Positions 31,012 to 38,488 of a DNA stretch of 64,000 bases are shown here, piece after piece (the first letter of the stretch is position 1; every line of letters starts with the position of its first letter). The DNA is from an uncultured Eubacteriales bacterium (GTDB lineage: Bacteria; Bacillota; Clostridia; Oscillospirales; Acutalibacteraceae): NCBI GenBank assembly GCA_934561055.1, contig CAKTFN010000001.1:310001-374000 (forward strand). The letters run 5' to 3'. A program made the position numbers and the translations under genes. The notes under the pieces are model-generated. The model was not told the DNA's origin. It did not search any database and saw only the letters and a program-made list of their open reading frames with translations.

Positions 31012-32014
31012 TGCCCTTCACCTCCTCAACAAATATATCGGGCATCGCTCTGAGATATTTCATTGCTTTTTCAAGCTCTTCTTTTCCGCCGGGGATTCCG
31101 AGAATTATGTTGCCGTAAGCCTTGTCGCCGATTCCCTTCGTCGAAGCGGAAAGAATGCTCGCCGTGATTCCTTCGTCAATCGCCATTTTTGCGATAAGCG
31201 GTTCGTTTGTTGCGTTCGCACCGTTGAAAACAACGCGAATGACATTGTCACCTTTGAGAATTTCAGTGCTTTTTTCGTAGCCCTCCGGATAAACAAGGCG
31301 TCTTGCCGCCTTCGATTTCGGCGCTGAAAAAACATCGCTGACAAGACCTTCTTCAACAACCTCTCCGTTGTCGAGAATTGCAACGTGGGAGCAAATTTGT
31401 TCAACAACACTCATCTGATGGGTGATGACAATTACGGTGATTCCGAGCTTGTCGTGAATATCACGGATAAGAGAAAGAATCGACTGGGTTGTTTGCGGGT
31501 CAAGGGCACTTGTTGCTTCGTCGCAAAGAAGAATTTTCGGACGGGTTGCAAGCGCACGGGCAATCGCAACACGCTGCTGCTGTCCTCCCGAAAGCTGAGC
31601 CGGATAGGCTTTGAGCTTATCACCGAGACCGACGATTTCAAGAAGCTCCGTTGCACGTTTTACGGCTTCTGCCTTTTTTACGCCGGCAAGTTCAAGCGGA
31701 AAGCAGACGTTTTTAAGGCAGTTTTTTTGCATGAGCAAATTGAAGCCCTGAAAAATCATTGTGATATTTCTGCGCTCGGCACGAAGTTCCGCGCGTGAAA
31801 GCGTTCCGATATCGCAACCGTCAATAATCACCTGACCTTCGGTTGGTCTTTCAAGCATATTTATGCAACGCACAAGCGTGCTTTTTCCCGCTCCGCTCAT
31901 TCCGATGATTCCGTAAATATCTCCGTCATTGATTTTCAGCGAGATGTTCTTCAGTGCTTCAACGTTTCCGTCGGAAGTTTTGAAGGTTTTCGTCAGATTT
32001 TTAATTTCAATCAT
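31004..32014 (-). CDS. metN: Methionine ABC transporter ATP-binding protein MetN
   Basis: ATPase of the MetNIQ importer, 336 residues. Walker A GMSGAGKST (about residues 38-46), Q-loop MIFQGFNLL, signature LSGGQQQRVAIARAL, Walker B ILLCDEATSALD and switch His in VIVITHQMS. After residue 250 comes the C-terminal NIL regulatory domain (VIRVVFNGANATNEPLIAKMAIDEG...), which in MetN binds L-methionine and inhibits transport. The 121-bp gap to the upstream metQ contains an imperfect hairpin. RBS GGAGA. Presence of the NIL domain confirms the assignment over other amino-acid ATPases. Confidence 0.96.
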   Translation of the reverse strand: MIEIKNLTKTFKTSDGNVEALKNISLKINDGDIYGIIGMSGAGKSTLVRCINMLERPTEGQVIIDGCDIGTLSRAELRAERRNITMIFQGFNLLMQKNCLKNVCFPLELAGVKKAEAVKRATELLEIVGLGDKLKAYPAQLSGGQQQRVAIARALATRPKILLCDEATSALDPQTTQSILSLIRDIHDKLGITVIVITHQMSVVEQICSHVAILDNGEVVEEGLVSDVFSAPKSKAARRLVYPEGYEKSTEILKGDNVIRVVFNGANATNEPLIAKMAIDEGITASILSASTKGIGDKAYGNIILGIPGGKEELEKAMKYLRAMPDIFVEEVKGNE

Positions 32015-32079
32015 AAATTTCTCCGATAACGACCGAAAAAGGCCGCTAATTTTTTATATTTTCTTTCTTCCGATAACAA

Positions 32080-32119
32080 GAAATAACGTCGGCTGTCAAA
32101 AGACAGACAACGCTATTTC
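32080..32119 (-). other. Imperfect hairpin in the metQ-metN gap
   Basis: GAAATA-x-CGT...CTGTC AAAA GACAG...ACG-x-TATTTC can fold as a long interrupted stem. There is no T-run, so it is more likely an mRNA processing or stability element setting a high ratio of binding protein to ATPase. Confidence 0.4.
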
Positions 32120-32135
32120 AAATTGTTATTTCTGA

Positions 32136-32987
32136 TTATTTTTTAAGAGCGTCGAGAGTTGTCTGCTTTCCGCCGTAGAAGCCCATCGGTTCAACGTGGA
32201 TTGCGCCGACGGAAACAACTTCGGTCTTGTTTTCTTCGTTGAAGTCTTCAAGATACGGAAGATGCTGGAAGTAGTTTGCATCGATCTCTCCGCTGTCAAC
32301 AACTTTGTTCGGCTGAACGTAATCGGTGAATTCCTTAATGTCAAGAGTTATGTCCTTTTCTGCAAGGATTTCCTTTGCAACGGCAAGAATTTCTGCGTGC
32401 GGTGTGGGAGAAGCCGCAACAGTGATTTTCGTTCCGGCGAGTTTGCTGTAATCAACGCTCGAATCGAAGCCGTCACCCGGATTTTCAACGGTTGAAACAA
32501 CTGCGCCGTCATATTTTTCGGTGATAAAATCGGCAACCTTCTTGCTTTCGAGAGCAGCTTTGAGCGCCTTAATTTTATCGGTTTCTTCGTTGCCCTTCTT
32601 AACGGCAAGGATGTTTGCGTATGCGGAGGACGAACCTTCGATTGCAAGGGAATCCTTGACCGGATTGAGGCCTGCTGAAATTGCATAGTTTGAATTGATT
32701 ACGGCGTAATCAACGTCCTTGAGGATGTTCGGAATCTGAGCGGCCTCAACTTCCTGGAATTCAATGTTATTCGGATTTTCGGCAATGTCTTTGATTGTTG
32801 CTTTGATGTCTGCGCCTTCTTTAAGCTTGATGTAGCCTTTATCCTGGAGAAGAAGAAGCGCTCTTGCTTCGTTGGTTGCGTCGTTGGGAACGGCAATTGT
32901 GATTTTGCTGTCTTTTGATGATGAGCAGGCGGCGAAGGTTGCAACGATAAGCAAAGCCGCAAGAATTAATGCAATTGTTTTTTTCAT
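32136..32987 (-). CDS. metQ: Circularly permuted MetQ/NlpA-family methionine-binding lipoprotein
   Basis: Substrate-binding lipoprotein of the MetNIQ importer: signal peptide, lipobox AAC at residues 19-21. Segment order is reversed compared with ordinary MetQ. Normally a KITVAASPTPHAEIL...VQPNKVVDSGEIDANYFQHLPYL...YGGK segment comes first and an IAVPNDATNEARALLLLQ...YDGAVV segment last. Here the IAVPNDATNEARALL segment directly follows the lipobox linker (about residues 27-164), then a 20-residue linker (STVENPGDGFDSSVDY), then the AASPTPHAEIL segment (about 184-283), ending TTLDALKK. All motifs seem complete and in one frame, so a circular permutation of the bilobed fold is the natural reading. 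It is 283 residues, close to normal. Downstream metN and metI fix its function. Confidence 0.93.
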   Translation of the reverse strand: MKKTIALILAALLIVATFAACSSSKDSKITIAVPNDATNEARALLLLQDKGYIKLKEGADIKATIKDIAENPNNIEFQEVEAAQIPNILKDVDYAVINSNYAISAGLNPVKDSLAIEGSSSAYANILAVKKGNEETDKIKALKAALESKKVADFITEKYDGAVVSTVENPGDGFDSSVDYSKLAGTKITVAASPTPHAEILAVAKEILAEKDITLDIKEFTDYVQPNKVVDSGEIDANYFQHLPYLEDFNEENKTEVVSVGAIHVEPMGFYGGKQTTLDALKK

Positions 32988-33061
32988 AAATTAATCAACC
33001 TTTCATTTTTTCATTTTTTGTTTTATTTTTGAAATTGTTGTTTTTTGTTTTTGAGTCAAAA

Positions 33062-33109
33062 TTATCTTTCAGCGCAAAAGCGCATTCGCTGATTTTGTTT
33101 ATGCTTCAT
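33062..33109 (-). CDS. Possible leader peptide upstream of metQ (15 codons)
   Basis: Within the roughly 200-nt leader of metQ, an ATG at 33109 has a strong AAAGGGGG ribosome site 8 nt upstream and encodes MKHKQNQRMRFCAER before a TAA. Its second half (CAGCG...CGCTG) folds into a stem containing the Met-9, Phe and Cys codons. A preceding startless-RBS frame (33186-33109) ends at this ATG in a TAATG overlap. A translated uORF with a methionine and a cysteine codon in a hairpin would suit sensing of sulfur amino acids, which is inference. Confidence 0.45.
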   Translation of the reverse strand: MKHKQNQRMRFCAER

Positions 33110-33196
33110 TAGCGGTTCCCCCTTTGATTGAACGAGCGTACTTTAACGCTTTGAACACCGTCCGCCAAAAATCGGTCAGGTGTCATTTGCAAGTAG

Positions 33197-33226
33197 ATTA
33201 TAACGCTTCTTTTCCGATTTGTCCAA
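33197..33226 (-). promoter_or_regulatory. Promoter of the met operon
   Basis: On the minus strand TTGGAC (33226-33221), 18-nt spacer (or TGGACA with 17), TATAAT (33202-33197). A weak -35 with an upstream palindrome suits an activator-dependent promoter. The leader to the metQ ATG is about 200 nt. Confidence 0.72.
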
Positions 33227-33244
33227 TACCATATGAATATAGTG

Positions 33245-33267
33245 GGTTATAGATTGAACCTATAACC
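33245..33267 (-). promoter_or_regulatory. LysR-type operator resembling a MET-box
   Basis: A perfect inverted repeat GGTTATAG-N7-CTATAACC. Its core TATAG-N7-CTATA has the layout of the streptococcal MtaR/MetR box (TATAGTTT-N-AAACTATA). Its centre is about 66 nt before the expected TSS, the usual LysR activation-site position. It lies 9 nt after the LysR stop codon and has no T-run, so it is not a terminator. Confidence 0.72.
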
Positions 33268-33275
33268 GAACTTTG

Positions 33276-34211
33276 TTATATAAGTTCTTTTGCTTTTTCG
33301 CCGAGGTAATTTTGAATTTCCTCAATGTATCTTTTTCCGATGCTGCTGAGAACCGTGTTTTTCTTTGTGATGTATCCGATTTCCATATCGCTGTTTTCCT
33401 CAACGGAATCCGCTTCAAACGGAACGGCAAGATAATCGCTGCCGTTAAGCTCCTCGCAGATGATACCCGAACAAAGGGTGTATCCGTTAAGTCCAATCAT
33501 AAGGTTGAGCATTGTTGCACGGTCGTTCGCTTTGATAATCCGGGTATACTCGTTCGTGCTCAGAATTTCTTCGGAAAAGTAAAACGAACTGGAATCGCCC
33601 TGTTCAAAAGAAAGGCAGGGATAATCTCGAAGCTCGTCAAAGCTTATTGACTTCTTTTTTGCGAGAGGGTGACCCGACCAAAGGTAAACATATGCACGGC
33701 ATTTGATGATATGGTGAAACTCAAGGTTGTTGCTTCTTAAAAGCTTCGTCACGGCGGCACGGTTGAAATCGCTGAGATAAAGAATTCCGATTTCGCTTTT
33801 CATGCTGCTGACGTCGGAAATCACGTCCCGGGTTTTTGTTTCGCGTATTGCAAATTCGTACTGCGTTGTGTCAAAACTTTTAACGAGTTCAACAAAGGCT
33901 TTGACGGCAAAAGAATAATGCTGGGTTGAAACACCGAACTTTTTCTTCAGGCTGTGCGCTTCACCGTATTTTTCCATCAGAACTTCATACTGGTTATAGA
34001 CCTGCCTTGCATAAAGAAGAAATTCCGAACCGTCCTGAGTGAGAGAAACTCCCCTTCCGCTGCGGTAAAAAATTGTGATTCCGAGTTCTTTTTCGAGTTC
34101 CTGCATCGAGCTTGAAAGCGAGGGCTGCGAAATATAAAGAATTTCCGCCGCTTTGTTGAGTGAACCGACTTCGGAAATTGTTATTACATAATGAAGTTGC
34201 TGAAGTGTCAT
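33276..34211 (-). CDS. LysR-family regulator, probable activator of the met transporter operon
   Basis: A 311-residue LysR protein. N-terminal winged helix with SLNKAAEILYISQPSLSSSMQELEKELGITIFYRSGRGVSLTQDG (about residues 17-61), which is the canonical LysR recognition region, followed by a linker helix and a two-lobed effector domain (from about residue 90). The effector domain matches CysB/CbbR-like folds in outline but I cannot infer the ligand directly. Same strand and just upstream of metQNI, with a LysR-type inverted repeat between them. That context suggests a MtaR/MetR-like role sensing methionine, homocysteine or O-acetylserine. It follows the YbjQ gene by 29 bp and may be cotranscribed with it. 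Confidence 0.9.
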   Translation of the reverse strand: MTLQQLHYVITISEVGSLNKAAEILYISQPSLSSSMQELEKELGITIFYRSGRGVSLTQDGSEFLLYARQVYNQYEVLMEKYGEAHSLKKKFGVSTQHYSFAVKAFVELVKSFDTTQYEFAIRETKTRDVISDVSSMKSEIGILYLSDFNRAAVTKLLRSNNLEFHHIIKCRAYVYLWSGHPLAKKKSISFDELRDYPCLSFEQGDSSSFYFSEEILSTNEYTRIIKANDRATMLNLMIGLNGYTLCSGIICEELNGSDYLAVPFEADSVEENSDMEIGYITKKNTVLSSIGKRYIEEIQNYLGEKAKELI

Positions 34212-34240
34212 TGCCTTTTCTCCCGAAAGAAATTTTTATT

Positions 34241-34564
34241 TTACTTTGCTTTTGCAACAACGGCCGTTCCCGAAGCGGAAACCATGAACATATTCCCCTG
34301 GCCGAGTACTTCGTAATCGACATCAACGCCGACGATTGCATTTGCGCCCATTGCGGCGGCACGCTGCTCCATTTCCGAAAGAGCGTCGTTGCGAGCCTGA
34401 ATGAGTTCTTCTTCATAGCCCTGCGACCTTCCGCCGATGAAATTTCTGATTGACGCACCGAAGTCCTTGATGAAGTCAACTCCGGAAACGACTTCTCCGA
34501 AAACAAGACCTTTGTATTCGACGATTTCGGCGTTATCAAGATTTGATGTTGTTGAAATTACCAT
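34241..34564 (-). CDS. YbjQ/UPF0145 family protein
   Basis: A 107-residue protein of the YbjQ (heavy-metal-binding domain-like) family, forming beta-rich pentameric assemblies in solved examples. Landmarks: N-terminal STTSNLDNAEIVEYKGLVFGEVV (strand with Y-x-G-x-V-x-G-E), the helix RNDALSEMEQRAAAMGANAIVGVDVDYE (A-x-x-x-GANAI-x-G-x-x-x-D-Y/F), and the C-terminal strand MVSASGTAV. The role in cells is not established; some are induced by stress. It is 17 bp downstream of the FAD oxidoreductase gene, suggesting the two are expressed together. Confidence 0.9.
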   Translation of the reverse strand: MVISTTSNLDNAEIVEYKGLVFGEVVSGVDFIKDFGASIRNFIGGRSQGYEEELIQARNDALSEMEQRAAAMGANAIVGVDVDYEVLGQGNMFMVSASGTAVVAKAK

Positions 34565-34581
34565 AATAGATACAGCTCCTT

Positions 34582-35913
34582 TTATTTGATTTTAAAACAT
34601 TTGTTATACTGCTTTACCCAACGTGAAACCGAGGCGGCAGTCGGTGTTTTCGGCATTACGGCGGTAACCGCCGTTACCGTCGCAATTCGTTCGCCCGTTT
34701 TGAGAATTTTTTTAAGAAGAACCTTGTCTTTGACAACATTCTTTGCTTTATTCAGAAGATCCGCCGGGGTGATTCCCGAAAGCATCGCCGGAAGGCTTGT
34801 TGAATCCGCACCGATAGTAAGGTCGTTTGCGGTAAGAACTCCCGTTTCAAACATAAAGTCAAGTTCTTCCGGCAAAAGCTTTGTGAGAAGAAGCTTTACG
34901 CAGGCAAGAGTCGCAAGACCCGAACCGAGCGTTTTGTAAAAACCGAGCTGATACTTCCAAAGCGTCTCAAGGCTGAAAGCACCGTTCTTGTCGGAAGAAA
35001 CGGTATCGGCAAGGATTCTTGCGGCTTTGAGCGAATTTGCAATTCCCGAACCGATAATCGGAACCGTCATGAAAGCGCTGTCGCCGATTGCGGCGTATCC
35101 GTCGGCAACAAGAACACCCAAAGGCTGTCTGACGGGAATCGTCACAAACCGGCCGCCACGCACAACTTTATCGCCGAGGCGAATATTTTCCTTTTGCATT
35201 ACGGAAAGACTTTTGTCAATTTCCTCATCGGTGAGCGGTTCAAAACGGCCAATGAGAACATCGGTGAATTCTTCCTCGCTTGCAACCCAGCCGATTCCGA
35301 GCTTTCCCTGCGGAAGCATATAAACCTTATAAACGTCCTTTACCGGCTCATCGCTCGCTTTGTTATAAAAAGCGCGGTAAACGTAAAAGCGTGAAAAATC
35401 GCCGCTTTCTTTTTCAATCGAAAGATACTGCGGAAGATTTTTTCTGACGGGTGAATCAATTCCGCAAGCGTCAATAACAAGGTCGCCGTAAAAATCACCG
35501 TTCGCCGTTTTTATCCCGACAACACGGTTTCCGAAAAGAATCGGAGCGGTTACTTCACAGCCGAAAACGAATTTTACACCGCTGTTTTCCGCATTCTTCA
35601 CAAGAAGATCATAAATATCTTTTCGTTCCATCTTGATTTCAAGCTGATCTTTCAAAACGTCCTGAACCAAGCCTTTTTTGCAGTTCGGGCTGTAAAAAGT
35701 CATGTTGTCTTTATAAGTAAACTTGTCGTCATCGGGCATCGGAACACCTGCGATTTTGAGTGCGCCCGGTGCAAAAATATCCGTCCAGTCATAGCCGAGA
35801 GCGGCTCTTTCGTTTCTTTCATATACCGTGACGTCAAAGCCGTCCCTTGCCAAAAGTGCCGCGGCGGCAAGTCCCCCGTGTCCCGCACCGGCAACGAGGA
35901 TTGTTTTCCCCAT
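34582..35913 (-). CDS. FAD-dependent oxidoreductase (geranylgeranyl-reductase/halogenase-like)
   Basis: A flavoprotein of about 443 residues in the PHBH/GR2 class. The dinucleotide-binding loop VAGAGHGGLAAAALLARDG and the following acidic residue at the end of strand two (VTVYERNE) lie at the N-terminus. The second FAD motif GYAAIGDSAFMTVPIIGSGIANSLKAARI (about residues 275-303) is the conserved GD-x-x-G-x-G-x-x-A block of geranylgeranyl reductases and FAD monooxygenases. The C-terminal 90 residues are helical. ATG at 35913 or 35916: GGAGG is 8 or 5 nt away. Substrate unknown, possibly an isoprenoid or aromatic compound. Linked with the YbjQ gene. Confidence 0.85.
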   Translation of the reverse strand: MGKTILVAGAGHGGLAAAALLARDGFDVTVYERNERAALGYDWTDIFAPGALKIAGVPMPDDDKFTYKDNMTFYSPNCKKGLVQDVLKDQLEIKMERKDIYDLLVKNAENSGVKFVFGCEVTAPILFGNRVVGIKTANGDFYGDLVIDACGIDSPVRKNLPQYLSIEKESGDFSRFYVYRAFYNKASDEPVKDVYKVYMLPQGKLGIGWVASEEEFTDVLIGRFEPLTDEEIDKSLSVMQKENIRLGDKVVRGGRFVTIPVRQPLGVLVADGYAAIGDSAFMTVPIIGSGIANSLKAARILADTVSSDKNGAFSLETLWKYQLGFYKTLGSGLATLACVKLLLTKLLPEELDFMFETGVLTANDLTIGADSTSLPAMLSGITPADLLNKAKNVVKDKVLLKKILKTGERIATVTAVTAVMPKTPTAASVSRWVKQYNKCFKIK

Positions 35914-36025
35914 CATTTTTTCCTCCAACTCTTTTTGATTCATTATACATTTTTATGCGGCGGTTTTCAATATTTTGTTAACAATATTTTCCGCAAAACG
36001 AGTTCAATAATTGGTAACAATGTGA

Positions 36026-36054
36026 TTGAAGAAACGCTTTATTTATGGTAAAAT
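36026..36054 (+). promoter_or_regulatory. Putative promoter of the YgjP-ABC exporter unit
   Basis: TTGAAG (36026-36031), 17-nt spacer, TAAAAT (36049-36054), about 32 nt before the ATG at 36086. Confidence 0.6.
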
Positions 36055-36085
36055 GTTTTGTTCAAAAATTTAAAGGCGTGAATTT

Positions 36086-36757
36086 ATGATTATTAAGGTT
36101 GAAGAAATTGAAGCCGAGGTCACAAAAAAGGACGTTCGGCGAATCAATATACGCATTTATCCGGACGGAAAAATCAAAATTTCCGTTCCGAGAAGAGTTA
36201 AAACCGATGAAATTGAACGGTTCGTCCGCGAACAGCTCGACCGTATAAGAAAAACAAAAGAAAAGCTTTCATCGGACAGCAAAAAGCGGTACCTTTTTGA
36301 TTTTGAAAAGAACGGGACGGTTTTCCTTTTCGGAAAAGAGTTTCAGCTTGAAAAAAATCCGCTTCTTTCACCCGATGTAACCGTTTGCGAAGGGAAAATC
36401 ACCGTCGGGACGAAAGGTCTTTCGGACGCAGGAAGCGAAGAACCTCTCGACGGATATTTCAAAAGGCTTCTTTTTGAAAAGCTTTCGGTTCTTGTTCCGA
36501 AGTGGGAAAAAATCACGGGACTTGAGGCTTCTTCATGGAAAATTAAAAAAGTCAAAAGCTACTGGGGCAAGTGCAAGGTGAAAACAAGAGAAATTTTTTT
36601 CAATCAAAACCTTGTGCATTACCCGAACGAATGCATAGAATATGTTATTCTTCACGAACTTTCGCACATAAGATATCCCGACCACGGGCAGGGATTCAAA
36701 AACTTTCTTTCAAAACATATGCCCGATTGGAAAAGAATAAGCAACATATTAAAATAG
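36086..36757 (+). CDS. YgjP-type zinc metallopeptidase-like protein (DUF45/SprT-like)
   Basis: A 223-residue protein of the YgjP/DUF45 group, which carries a gluzincin-type active site. The C-terminal domain contains SYWGKCKVKTREIFFNQNLVHYPNECIEYVILHELSHIRYPDHGQGF: the HELSH zinc motif lies at about residues 191-195, with the third ligand in the H-G-x-x-F segment. The N-terminal 100 residues form a beta-rich region. Proteolytic activity has not been firmly shown for the family; some lie in restriction-modification islands, others are single genes as here. First gene of a unit with the ABC exporter pair, 9 bp upstream of it. Confidence 0.9.
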   Translation: MIIKVEEIEAEVTKKDVRRINIRIYPDGKIKISVPRRVKTDEIERFVREQLDRIRKTKEKLSSDSKKRYLFDFEKNGTVFLFGKEFQLEKNPLLSPDVTVCEGKITVGTKGLSDAGSEEPLDGYFKRLLFEKLSVLVPKWEKITGLEASSWKIKKVKSYWGKCKVKTREIFFNQNLVHYPNECIEYVILHELSHIRYPDHGQGFKNFLSKHMPDWKRISNILK

Positions 36758-36766
36758 GAGCCTACC

Positions 36767-38488
36767 ATGAAACATTTAAAGGATTACTTAAAATTTTACA
36801 AGGTTCAAAGCATTCTTGCTCCGCTTTTCAAAATGCTTGAAGCGTGCTTTGACCTCACCGTTCCGCTCATCGTTGCGGACATCATCAACACCGGAATCGC
36901 AAATTCCGACACGGCATACATCATCAAAAGATTTTTCCTTTTGCTTTTCATGGCGCTTCTCGGCCTTTTGAGCAGTTTCACCGCGCAGTACTTTGCGGCA
37001 AAAGCCGCAATCGGAACTTCAACAAGGCTGAGACACGATTTGCTCAAAAAAATTCAGCTCCTTTCCCTCAAGGAGACCGACAAAATCACAGCGTCAACGC
37101 TCATCACAAGAATGACGAGCGACGTTATGCAGGTTCAAAACGGACTCAACCTTTTTCTTCGCCTTTTCATGCGAAGTCCGTTCATCGTTTTCGGCTCGAT
37201 GATTCTTGCTTTCACAATAAGCAAAAGCCTCGCATGGGTTTTTGTCGGCGCAATCGTTCTTCTTTTCATAATCATTTTTTCGGTTATGAAGCTCACAAAC
37301 CCGATGTATGAAGACGTTCAGAAAAACCTTGACAAAATCACCGAAGTTACGGGAGAGAACCTTACCGGTGCAAGGGTTATCCGTGCATTTTCAAGAGAAA
37401 AAAAGCAATCCGAAGCTTTTGACGCAGTCAACACCGGACTTTATTCTTCTCAGATTAAAGTCGGAAAAACCGCCGCGGTTGTCAATCCGCTGACATATGT
37501 TGTTGTCAACACGGTTATTATTCTTGTCCTTTGGTTCGGCGCAAAAATGACGGATTCCGGTCTTCTTCTTTCCGGCGATATCGTTGCGCTCATCAATTAT
37601 ATTTCGCAGATTCTTGTTGAACTCGTTAAGCTTGCGAACCTCATCACGCAAATCGGCCGGGCGATTGCCTGCATGAACCGAATCGGAAAGGTTCTTGACA
37701 CGGAAAGCTCGATGGAATACAAAAAAAGCCTTCTTTTTGAGCAATCGGGTGAAGCCGTTCGTTTTGAAAACGTAAGTTTTCGCTATAACGAAAGCGGAGA
37801 AGAAGCACTCAAAAACATTTCTTTTTCGGCAGACCGAGGTCAGACAATCGGAGTCACGGGCGGTACCGGAAGCGGAAAAAGCACACTCGTCAGTCTGATT
37901 CTTCGCTTTTACGACGCAACCGAAGGAAAAGTTTTTCTTTGCGGAAACAACATTAAAGACATACCGAAAGAAGCTCTTCCGAAAACGGTTTCGGCCGTTT
38001 TGCAAAAACCGCAGCTTTTCAAAGGTACAATCAAAAGCAACCTTCTTCTTGCGAATCCGAAAGCCACGGACGAAGAAATTCAAAACGCACTGAGAATTGC
38101 ACAGGCAGAGGATTTTGTGAACGCCAAGCCGCAAAAGCTTGACGACCCGGTTGAACAAGGCGGCGCAAACCTTTCGGGCGGACAAAAGCAAAGGCTCACC
38201 ATTGCGAGAGCAATCCTTTCAAACGCAAAAATTCTCATTCTTGACGACAGTTTTTCGGCACTCGACTTTGCAACGGACGCGGCGCTTCGCAGCGCTTTGA
38301 AAACGCTTCCGAAAGACCTCACCGTTTTCATAATCAGTCAGCGGGTTAGCTCCATTCGCAATGCGGACAAAATTCTCGTTCTTGACGACGGAGTTCTCGT
38401 CGGAACGGGCAGTCACGGCGAACTTCTTGAATCGTGTGAAATCTACCGCGAAATTTTTGAAAGCCAAAACGGAAAGGCGGGAGAATGA
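36767..38488 (+). CDS. ABC exporter half-transporter with degenerate site (subunit 1)
   Basis: A 573-residue type IV ABC exporter: six transmembrane helices (about residues 1-320) then a nucleotide-binding domain with Walker A GVTGGTGSGKST (about 365-376), signature LSGGQKQRLTIARAI and Walker B ILILDDSFSALD. The residue after Walker B is Asp instead of the catalytic Glu (LDDS rather than LDEA), so one of the two ATP sites of the dimer is non-canonical, as in heterodimeric exporters such as BmrCD and TM287/288. Its stop overlaps the start of the partner gene by 4 bp. Substrates of such pairs are drugs, lipids or peptides; the specific one is unknown. Confidence 0.94.
   Translation: MKHLKDYLKFYKVQSILAPLFKMLEACFDLTVPLIVADIINTGIANSDTAYIIKRFFLLLFMALLGLLSSFTAQYFAAKAAIGTSTRLRHDLLKKIQLLSLKETDKITASTLITRMTSDVMQVQNGLNLFLRLFMRSPFIVFGSMILAFTISKSLAWVFVGAIVLLFIIIFSVMKLTNPMYEDVQKNLDKITEVTGENLTGARVIRAFSREKKQSEAFDAVNTGLYSSQIKVGKTAAVVNPLTYVVVNTVIILVLWFGAKMTDSGLLLSGDIVALINYISQILVELVKLANLITQIGRAIACMNRIGKVLDTESSMEYKKSLLFEQSGEAVRFENVSFRYNESGEEALKNISFSADRGQTIGVTGGTGSGKSTLVSLILRFYDATEGKVFLCGNNIKDIPKEALPKTVSAVLQKPQLFKGTIKSNLLLANPKATDEEIQNALRIAQAEDFVNAKPQKLDDPVEQGGANLSGGQKQRLTIARAILSNAKILILDDSFSALDFATDAALRSALKTLPKDLTVFIISQRVSSIRNADKILVLDDGVLVGTGSHGELLESCEIYREIFESQNGKAGE

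Noticed and set aside
33062..33186. SAM (S-box) riboswitch upstream of metQ
   Set aside because: The leader lacks the S-box core segments (such as the GATGAAACC block and its kink-turn) and the G-rich P1 arms; a LysR operator and a uORF explain the region better.
33245..33267. Terminator of the LysR gene
   Set aside because: The inverted repeat has a 7-nt AT-rich loop but no T-run, and it lies at the right place to be an activator site.
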